From contig NZ_CP069812.1 in assembly GCF_016894385.1 (NCBI RefSeq), positions 310,001 to 374,000 on the forward strand: a stretch of DNA of 64,000 nt, written 5' to 3'. The notes beneath the pieces were generated by a model that worked only from the letters and a program-made list of their open reading frames with translations, was not told where the DNA came from and searched no databases. Of the stretch, positions 49,172 through 56,170 are shown one piece after another (the stretch's first letter is position 1; every line of letters begins with the position of its first letter). This stretch comes from Cupriavidus oxalaticus (GTDB lineage Bacteria > Pseudomonadota > Gammaproteobacteria > Burkholderiales > Burkholderiaceae). A program made the translations under genes and the position numbers.

Positions 49172-49582
49172 ATGAGCGAAGCACAACGTCCCCTGCCGCG
49201 TCCCACCGAGATCACCGACGGCTACTGGCGGGCCGCCGCGCAGGGGCGGCTCGTAGTGCAGGGCTGTCGCGCCTGCGGCCACCGCCAGTTCTATCCGCGC
49301 ACGCTGTGCCTTGCCTGCGAATCGGACCAGGTCGACTGGAGCGAGGTTTCCGGCTTCGGCTCGATCTACACCTTTACCATCAACCATCGCGCCCCCAATG
49401 CTTTCATGAAGGCGCGGCTGCCGTACGCCGTTGCCATTGTCGAACTGGATGAAGGGGTGCGCATGATGGCGAACATCCTCAATGCTCCGCCCGAGACAAT
49501 CGCCATCGGCAAGCGGGTGCGCGTGGTGTTCGAGCAGGCTGGCGACGGGGTCAGCTTGCCGCAGTTCGAGCTGTTCGACTGA
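49172..49582 (+). CDS. DUF35 zinc-ribbon / OB-fold protein, thiolase partner
   Basis: A 136-residue protein. The rubredoxin-like zinc ribbon has Cys32, Cys35, Cys46 and Cys49 in GCRACGHRQFYPRTLCLACE, and an OB fold follows (GFGSIYTFTINHRAP; VRVVFEQAGDGVSLPQFELF). Such proteins are obligate partners of SCP2-type thiolases/aldolases and help to form the active-site entrance. It is located immediately after the thiolase-like gene. Confidence 0.93.
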   Translation: MSEAQRPLPRPTEITDGYWRAAAQGRLVVQGCRACGHRQFYPRTLCLACESDQVDWSEVSGFGSIYTFTINHRAPNAFMKARLPYAVAIVELDEGVRMMANILNAPPETIAIGKRVRVVFEQAGDGVSLPQFELFD

Positions 49583-49638
49583 CCATATCCTGCCATGGGG
49601 AACACCATGCCCGTCATGCCAAATCAGGGGAATCGTCC

Positions 49639-50754
49639 ATGCTTTCCGGTGTAAAAGTTGTCGAGATTGGCGGAATCGGCCCAGGCCCGTTCTGTGCAAT
49701 GCATCTTGCCGATCTCGGCGCCGATGTGATCGCCGTGGAACGCGCGGTGCCGGCCAACGGCGCACCGCCGTCCACGGAAGGCCATGTGCTGAACCGGGGC
49801 AAGCGCTCGGTGGTTGCCGACCTGAAGACGGCCGCGGGGCGCGAGCTGGTGCTGGCGCTGGTCCAGGATGCCGACGGCCTGATCGAAGGCATGCGCCCAG
49901 GCGTGATGGAGCGGCTGGGCCTGGGCCCCGAAGCCTGCCTGGCACGCAATCCCCGCCTGGTCTACGGGCGCATGACGGGCTGGGGGCAGAGCGGGCCGCT
50001 GGCGCGGGCCGCGGGACATGACAACAACTATATCTCGCTTTCCGGCGCGCTTTACTACCACGGCACGCCGGCAGAGCCGCCATCGTCGGCCATTACCGTG
50101 GTGGGCGACGTTGGCGGCGGGGCACTGTACCTGGCGGTGGGGCTGCTGTCGGGCATCCTTAACGCCCGCGTTACCGGCAAGGGTACCGTGGTCGACGCAT
50201 CGATCGTCGACGGCTCGGCCCATATGATGCAGTTGCTGTTGTCCACGCGACGGAAGGGCTATATCAGCGGCGCGCGCGGCAACAATATCCACGATGCTTC
50301 GCACTTCTACTCGACCTACCGATGCGCGGACGGCGGCTTCGTCACGCTCGGCGCGATCGAGCCGCAGTTCTACGCGCTATTGCTGGAAAAGCTGGGCCTG
50401 GCGGAGGACCCGCGTTTTGCCCGGCAATGGGACCGGGAGCGTTGGCCGGAGCTGCATCGGCACTTCGAAGAACTCTTTGCCACCAGGACGCGCGCGCAAT
50501 GGTGCTCGCTATTGGAGAACACCGACGTCTGCTTCGGTCCGGTGCTGAGCCCTGAAGAGGCTGCCGCGCATCCGCACCTGGCTGCGCGAGGCGTCTACTT
50601 CGAAGCGGAGGGCCAGCTGCAGGCCGCGCCCGCGCCGCGGTTCGACGGCAAGGCCAGGACGGTCGGCGCGATCCCGCTGCGGGGCCAGCACACCGGCGAG
50701 ATCATGGCCGCGATAGACGCCGGCCACGCCGGCGGCGCCTGGAAGACTGCCTGA
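49639..50754 (+). CDS. Alpha-methylacyl-CoA racemase (CaiB/BaiF family)
   Basis: A 371-residue enzyme that interconverts (2R)- and (2S)-2-methylacyl-CoA. All three residues of the mycobacterial racemase are at matching places: His127 (AAGHDNNYISLSG), Asp157 (VVGDVGGGA) and Glu241 (GAIEPQFYALLL). The N-terminal GVKVVEIGGIGPGPFCAMHLADLGA is family typical. CoA-transferases of this family use an Asp near 169 instead, so racemase is the better call. It is last in the first catabolic set, 56 bp after the DUF35 gene. Confidence 0.9.
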   Translation: MLSGVKVVEIGGIGPGPFCAMHLADLGADVIAVERAVPANGAPPSTEGHVLNRGKRSVVADLKTAAGRELVLALVQDADGLIEGMRPGVMERLGLGPEACLARNPRLVYGRMTGWGQSGPLARAAGHDNNYISLSGALYYHGTPAEPPSSAITVVGDVGGGALYLAVGLLSGILNARVTGKGTVVDASIVDGSAHMMQLLLSTRRKGYISGARGNNIHDASHFYSTYRCADGGFVTLGAIEPQFYALLLEKLGLAEDPRFARQWDRERWPELHRHFEELFATRTRAQWCSLLENTDVCFGPVLSPEEAAAHPHLAARGVYFEAEGQLQAAPAPRFDGKARTVGAIPLRGQHTGEIMAAIDAGHAGGAWKTA

Positions 50755-51078
50755 CGCTTGCCGGTGCATTGGCGGCATTGCAGCAATCGCAATGCCGCTT
50801 GAGGCCGGGATCGTCTCCCGTCGCCGCTGTCCGGGCGATTCACTGCCTGCGTAGTTCCGCCTGCACACCACGAACACACCTTTCACGGCCACCTGAGCCG
50901 GCAGGAGGTGTGCGCCTGGTCGTCGCTCCCGGATATGGCGTCTACACATAAGAGTCTCTTATCAAATCCGGAGAGATTTCTAACTGGAACTGCCGGCGCG
51001 GGCAGGCCATCATCCAGCCATCAGACCGGCTTCGAACCCTCGTACCAGCCAGCAACAGCATGGCCATAAAGGCAGAAG
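50755..51078. other. Gap between the two catabolic sets (324 bp) with an operator-like palindrome
   Basis: No gene is seen. The only marked structure is the palindrome at 50948-50962. The lower-GC stretch around it is a plausible promoter region for the carboxylase set. Confidence 0.6.
50948..50962. promoter_or_regulatory. Perfect 15-bp inverted repeat, candidate operator
   Basis: ATAAGAG-T-CTCTTAT, seven base pairs per arm and a central base, 117 bp before the carboxyltransferase gene. A regulator dimer of TetR, GntR or LysR type could bind it. No U tract follows, so it is not a terminator. Confidence 0.6.
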
Positions 51079-52716
51079 ATGGACGAAAACAATTTCACGC
51101 AAGAGGCAAGGATTCCGGGTGCACGTTCTACGGCATCCGCAACCGAACGTAACCGCGCGCACATGTTGGCGATGCTGAGCCAGGTGCGCGACCTGGAGCA
51201 ACGCACGGTCAGCAAGTCGGCAACAGCGGCAGACGCATTCCATGCGCGCGGCAAGCTGCTGCCGCGGGAGCGGCTCGCGCACCTGCTGGACGCCGACCGT
51301 CCGTTCTTCGAACTCATGACCCTGTGCGGCTATTGCGGGATCGAGAATCCGGATCCGGCCACGAGCGTACCGGGTGCGGCACTCATTGTCGGCATCGGCT
51401 TCATCGAAGGCGTGCGTTGCATGATCGCCGTGAACGATTCCGGCATCAGCGCCGGTGCAATGCAGGCGCTGACCGGCCAGAAGCTGATTCGCGCGCAGGA
51501 AATTGCCCTCGCCCAGAAACTGCCTTTTGTCCAGTTGGTGGAAAGCGCGGGCGGCAACCTGCGCAAGTATCGGGTCGAACGCTTTGTCGTGGGTGGCGGT
51601 ATGTTCTACAACCTGGCCCGGCTGTCCGCAGCCGGCGTTCCGGTCGTGTCGCTCATCCATGGATCTTCGGCCGCCGGGGGCGCCTACCTGCCGGGGCTGT
51701 CCGACCATGTCATCATGGTTCGGCGCCAGGCTCATGCGTACCTCGCCGGACCCTCACTGCTGCGCGCCGCGACAGGCGAAGAGGCCACCGACGAGGAGCT
51801 CGGTGGCGCCGACATGCACGCCAGCGTCTCGGGCCTCGCCGACCACGTGGCCGACAACGACCTCGATGGCATTGCCCGCCTGCGCGAAGTGATGGACACG
51901 ATCGGCTGGCGCGAGGCACCGGGCGGCGAGAGCTGGGACGAGCCGCTCGAGCCTGCCGAGGATCTGCTGGAACTGATGCCGGCCGACACCCGGACGCCGG
52001 TCGACATGCGCGAAGTGATTGCGCGCATTGTCGATGGATCGCGCTTCAGGGAGTTCAAGGCGATGTATGGGGTCCATACGGTCTGCGGCCACGCCCGCAT
52101 CCAGGGACACGACGTGGGGATTCTGACGAACAACGGGCCGCTCGACTGCGACGGATCCACCAAGGCGGCGCAATTCATCCAGTCGTGCGTCCAGTTGGGC
52201 CGGCCGCTTATCTTCCTGCAGAACATCACCGGCTTCATGGTCGGGCGCGAGCATGAGCAGGCAGGAATGATCAAGCACGGCGCGAAGCTGATCCAGGCGC
52301 TGTCCAATGCGCCGGTGCCGCGCCTGACCGTGTTGTGCGGCTCGTCCTTCGGTGCCGGCAACTATGGCATGTGCGGCCGCGCGTTTCGCCCGGACTTTCT
52401 TTTCTCGTGGCCGAATGCGCGCACTGCCGTCATGGGCGGCGAGCAGGCCGCCATGACCATGCGCCTGGTCGCCGAGAACGCCGCGCGCCGCAGCGGGCGC
52501 CCCGTCGACGAACCGGCGATAGCAGCCGAGAGCCGCGACATCGTCGCCACGTTTGAACGCCAGTCCAGTGCGATCCACACCAGCAGCATGCTGCTCGATG
52601 ACGGGATCATCGACCCCAGGGACACGCGCTCGTGGCTGGGCATGGCGCTCGCCACGGTGGCACAGGCCAGGCACCGCGCCGTGCAGCCGATGCAGTTCGG
52701 CGTCGCCCGCCTCTAG
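51079..52716 (+). CDS. Acyl-CoA carboxylase carboxyltransferase (beta) subunit
   Basis: A 545-residue carboxyltransferase of the methylcrotonyl/geranyl-CoA carboxylase type. The N-domain has HARGKLLPRERLAHLLDADRPFFEL, VQLVESAGGNLR and HGSSAAGGAYLPGL. The C-domain has LQNITGFMVGREHEQAGMIKHG and SSFGAGNYGMCGRAFRPDFLF, ending WPNARTAVMGGEQAA. It transfers CO2 from biotin to a branched unsaturated acyl-CoA. ATG 51079 has a weak site (aaaggcag). Its alpha partner is two genes downstream, with a dehydrogenase between, as in Atu and Liu clusters. Confidence 0.93.
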   Translation: MDENNFTQEARIPGARSTASATERNRAHMLAMLSQVRDLEQRTVSKSATAADAFHARGKLLPRERLAHLLDADRPFFELMTLCGYCGIENPDPATSVPGAALIVGIGFIEGVRCMIAVNDSGISAGAMQALTGQKLIRAQEIALAQKLPFVQLVESAGGNLRKYRVERFVVGGGMFYNLARLSAAGVPVVSLIHGSSAAGGAYLPGLSDHVIMVRRQAHAYLAGPSLLRAATGEEATDEELGGADMHASVSGLADHVADNDLDGIARLREVMDTIGWREAPGGESWDEPLEPAEDLLELMPADTRTPVDMREVIARIVDGSRFREFKAMYGVHTVCGHARIQGHDVGILTNNGPLDCDGSTKAAQFIQSCVQLGRPLIFLQNITGFMVGREHEQAGMIKHGAKLIQALSNAPVPRLTVLCGSSFGAGNYGMCGRAFRPDFLFSWPNARTAVMGGEQAAMTMRLVAENAARRSGRPVDEPAIAAESRDIVATFERQSSAIHTSSMLLDDGIIDPRDTRSWLGMALATVAQARHRAVQPMQFGVARL

Positions 52717-52805
52717 CCACAACGGCGGCTGCGCGCCGCCTGTGGCCGCGTGCCTGGCAGGCTGCCTGCGCCCCATCCCTTCGACAACACAAGGAGACAC
52801 CAACC

Positions 52806-53972
52806 ATGATGACCCCCGAACACATCGCGCTGCAGGACAGCGTGCGCAGGCTGATCGACCGGGAGATCGAACCCTTTGTCGAGAAGTGGGAGGCTGACGA
52901 AATCTTCCCCGCGCACGAAGTGTTCAAGAAGCTCGGCTCGGCGGGCTATCTCGGCGTGAACAAGCCCGTGGAATTCGGCGGCATGGGGCTGGACTACTCC
53001 TACGAGATCGCATTCTGCGAGGCCATCGGCGGCATCAGCGCGGGCGGCGTCGGCATGGCCATCGCCGTGCAGACCGACATGGCCACGCCGGCGCTGGCAC
53101 GATTCGGCTCGGACGAGTTGCGGGAGACCTTTCTCAAGCCAACCGTCGCGGGAGATTTCGTGGTGTGCCTGGGCGTGTCCGAAGCCGGGGCCGGTTCGGA
53201 CGTGGCATCGCTGAAGACCACGGCGCGCAAGGATGGCTCCGACTATGTGATCAACGGCTCCAAGATGTGGATCACGAGCGGGCTGCAGGCCGACTGGATG
53301 TGCCTGCTGGCGAATACCAGCGAGGGCGATGTCCACCGCAACAAGTCGCTGATCTGCCTGCCGCTGAGGGAGAACGGTAAGCTGCGTCCCGGCATCACGA
53401 TGAACAAGATCAAGAAGGTCGGCATGTGGTCTTCCGATACCGCCCAGGTATTCTTCGACGACGTCCGGGTGCCCCAGCGCTATCGCATCGGGGAAGAAGG
53501 CATGGGCTTCACCTACCAGATGCGCCAGTTCCAGGAAGAGCGCCTCAGCGGCGCCACCCGCCGGGTCACCGCGCTCACCAATGCGATCAACGAGACCATC
53601 GAGTACACGCGTGAGCGCAAGGCGTTCGGGCGTTCGATCCTGGACAACCAGGCGGTCCATTTCCGGCTGGCCGAGCTGAAGACGGAAGTCGAACTGCTGC
53701 GATCCGTCATCTACCGCGCGGCCCAGGTGCATATGTCCGGCGGCGACATGACCGAGCTGGCCTCCATGGCCAAGCTCAAGGCCGGCCGCCTGTGCCGGGA
53801 GGTGACCGACTCCTGCCTGCAGTACTGGGGAGGCATGGGTTTCACCTGGGACAACCGCGTGTCGCGCGCCTGGCGCGACCTGCGCCTGATCTCCATCGGC
53901 GGCGGCGCCGACGAGATCATGCTGACCATCATCTGCAAGCACATGGGAATCCTGCCGAAGCGATCGGCCTGA
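52806..53972 (+). CDS. Acyl-CoA dehydrogenase, AtuD-like
   Basis: A 388-residue dehydrogenase. The start MMTPEHIALQDSVRRLIDREI and EIFPAHEVFKKLGSAGYLGVNKP resemble citronellyl-CoA dehydrogenases, as does the end RDLRLISIGGGADEIMLTII. GVSEAGAGSDVASLKTTA and FFDDVRVPQRYRIGEEGMGF are standard. As in the other dehydrogenase, the YEG Glu is absent. ATG 52806 has aaggagac. It lies 89 bp after the carboxyltransferase gene and 15 bp before the biotin carboxylase gene. Confidence 0.91.
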   Translation: MMTPEHIALQDSVRRLIDREIEPFVEKWEADEIFPAHEVFKKLGSAGYLGVNKPVEFGGMGLDYSYEIAFCEAIGGISAGGVGMAIAVQTDMATPALARFGSDELRETFLKPTVAGDFVVCLGVSEAGAGSDVASLKTTARKDGSDYVINGSKMWITSGLQADWMCLLANTSEGDVHRNKSLICLPLRENGKLRPGITMNKIKKVGMWSSDTAQVFFDDVRVPQRYRIGEEGMGFTYQMRQFQEERLSGATRRVTALTNAINETIEYTRERKAFGRSILDNQAVHFRLAELKTEVELLRSVIYRAAQVHMSGGDMTELASMAKLKAGRLCREVTDSCLQYWGGMGFTWDNRVSRAWRDLRLISIGGGADEIMLTIICKHMGILPKRSA

Positions 53973-53987
53973 TCAGGGGAGAATCAC

Positions 53988-56090
53988 ATGCGCTTCGACA
54001 CATTGCTTGTCGCCAACCGGGGAGAAATCGCACTGCGGGTCCTGCGCAGCGCGCGCAAGCTCGGCTTGCGCACGGTTGCCGTCTATTCGGACGCCGATGC
54101 CGGCAGCCGTCACGTGCGCGAGGCCGATCTGGCCGTGCGCATCGGACCGGCCGACGCCGCCCGCAGCTATCGGCATGCCCATGCGCTGATCGAGGCATGC
54201 CGGCGCACCGGCGCCCAGGCGATACATCCGGGCTACGGATTCCTCTCCGAGAACGCGGAGTTCGCGCGGGCGGTCGCCGAGGCGGGCCTGACCTTCGTGG
54301 GACCCTCGGCAGACGTCATTGCGTTGATGGGCAACAAGGCACAGGCAAAGCTGGCCATGCAAAAGGCCGGGGTGCCGACTGTGCCGGGAGAACAGGGCTG
54401 TGCCACCGACGAGGCGGCCCTCGCCGCGGTCGAGCGCATCGGCTTCCCGGTCATCCTGAAGGCCGCGGCAGGCGGGGGCGGCCGTGGCATGCGGGTCGTC
54501 CGCGACGCCACGGCCTTGCCGGCGGCGCTGCAACAGGCGCGCTCCGAGGCGGCAGGCGCGTTCGGCTCTGACGAGCTTATCATCGAGCGCGCCATCGAAC
54601 GCGGAAGACACATCGAGATCCAGGTGCTGTGCGACGAGCATGGCCGCTGCCTGCACCTCGGTGAGCGCGACTGTTCGACACAGCGGCGCTTCCAGAAGGT
54701 CATCGAGGAAGCGCCTTCGCCCGCGGTGAACGCCGAGCTGCGCCGGGAGATGGGAGAGGTCGCGGTGCGCGCCTGCGAGGCCATCGGCTACACCGGCGCC
54801 GGCACGCTCGAATTCCTGCTGGATGGAAAAGGCCGCTTCTATTTCATGGAGATGAACACGCGGCTGCAGGTCGAGCACGGCGTGACGGAGCTGGTCACCG
54901 GGCTTGACCTGGTGGAGCAGCAACTGCGCATCGCCCAGGGCGAGCCGCTCGCGTTCGGGCAGGAGGATGTGCGCATGCGCGGCCATGCCATCGAGGTACG
55001 GCTGTGTGCGGAGGATCCCGCGGCGGGCTTTCTGCCCCAGGTGGGCCGCGTCGATGTCTGGCGCCCGGCGCCCGACATCCGCGTCGACAGCGCGCTGCAC
55101 GGAGGCATGGAGATCGGTTCCGACTACGACTCGATGGTCGCGAAGATCATGTCCTGGGGCGAGACGCGTGAACAAAGCATTCACCGCCTGGTCCGTGCCT
55201 GCGAGCGCACGGCGCTGCTGGGTGTCCGAACCAACCTTGGCCTGCTCTCGCGCTGTCTGCGCCATCCGCACTTCGTGGCCGGCGAGGTCACCACGGATTT
55301 CCTGGCTGGCGAAGACATGGGCAGCCCGGCGTGGCGCGCGCAGCCGTCGGTGCATGCACGCGCCGCGGCGGCCTTGCTGCTGTCGGGCGCGGTCGGCCGC
55401 GACGCGTCCGGCATGCAGCGGCTGCCGGCTGGCCCGGCGCAAACGCGGGCGCTGTGGCTCATGGATGCGACGCACACGAGCGGCGCAGGCGCCGCGGCGC
55501 AAGGGACGGCCAGCGCGGTGGAACTGCGGCCATCGGCGGACCGGGGCGAAGTCGTCATCCGCTCCCGGCCGGGCGAACCGATCCCCGCGCGCAACGCGAC
55601 GGATGTGCCAGCGCGCGAGGCAGAGCCCGCCTGCAGCGTTGCCAATGTGCATTGGGAGCCGACCGGGAACTCGGCCGGCGGCTATGGCGGAACGCTCGGG
55701 CTTGCGGTCGATGGCGTGTACCGCCAGCTGATGTGCAGCTCGCCTCGACGCGACGAATGGTGGCTGCAGGATGGCGCGGACACGTTCGTGTTCCGGCGGC
55801 TGGCGCGCTTCGCTGCCAGCGACGGCGAATCCGTCGGCGGCAGCGTACGGGCGCCGATGAGCGGGCGCGTGGTTGCCGTCATGGTTGGCGAGGGCGACGC
55901 CGTCGAGCGCGGCCAGACTCTGGTCGTACTGGAGTCGATGAAGATGGAAATGCCCCTGGCAGCGCCGAGCACGGGGCGCATCGTGCGCCTGCTTGCCCGG
56001 GAGGGCATGCAGCTCAACGCGGGCCAGGTGCTGATCGAAGTCGGCGTGGGCGCCGAAGCGGGAAAGGTCGAAGCCGAGGGCGCGGCCTGA
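53988..56090 (+). CDS. Acyl-CoA carboxylase alpha subunit (biotin carboxylase + biotin carrier)
   Basis: A 700-residue biotin-dependent subunit. The biotin carboxylase domain (1-~450) has LLVANRGEIALRVLRSAR, the ATP loop KAAAGGGGRGMRVV and EMNTRLQVEH. The next residue is Gly (VEHGVTE) where nearly all relatives have Pro. A variable linker follows, and the biotinyl domain at the C-terminus has VLESMKMEM, in which the second Lys would carry biotin. It probably joins the beta subunit at 51079. Start ATG 53988; upstream gatcagggga. Confidence 0.94.
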   Translation: MRFDTLLVANRGEIALRVLRSARKLGLRTVAVYSDADAGSRHVREADLAVRIGPADAARSYRHAHALIEACRRTGAQAIHPGYGFLSENAEFARAVAEAGLTFVGPSADVIALMGNKAQAKLAMQKAGVPTVPGEQGCATDEAALAAVERIGFPVILKAAAGGGGRGMRVVRDATALPAALQQARSEAAGAFGSDELIIERAIERGRHIEIQVLCDEHGRCLHLGERDCSTQRRFQKVIEEAPSPAVNAELRREMGEVAVRACEAIGYTGAGTLEFLLDGKGRFYFMEMNTRLQVEHGVTELVTGLDLVEQQLRIAQGEPLAFGQEDVRMRGHAIEVRLCAEDPAAGFLPQVGRVDVWRPAPDIRVDSALHGGMEIGSDYDSMVAKIMSWGETREQSIHRLVRACERTALLGVRTNLGLLSRCLRHPHFVAGEVTTDFLAGEDMGSPAWRAQPSVHARAAAALLLSGAVGRDASGMQRLPAGPAQTRALWLMDATHTSGAGAAAQGTASAVELRPSADRGEVVIRSRPGEPIPARNATDVPAREAEPACSVANVHWEPTGNSAGGYGGTLGLAVDGVYRQLMCSSPRRDEWWLQDGADTFVFRRLARFAASDGESVGGSVRAPMSGRVVAVMVGEGDAVERGQTLVVLESMKMEMPLAAPSTGRIVRLLAREGMQLNAGQVLIEVGVGAEAGKVEAEGAA

Positions 56091-56170
56091 CCGCGCGGAA
56101 GCCGGGATGCAGAGCGGACGCGCCGGGGCACGGCCACGGGCGCATCCAGACACACTACAGGAGAGCATGA

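Noticed and set aside
49639-50754. CoA-transferase role for the first CaiB/BaiF protein
   Set aside because: It has the His127/Asp157/Glu241 set of alpha-methylacyl-CoA racemases; the second family member (61006) instead has Asp169 of the transferases.
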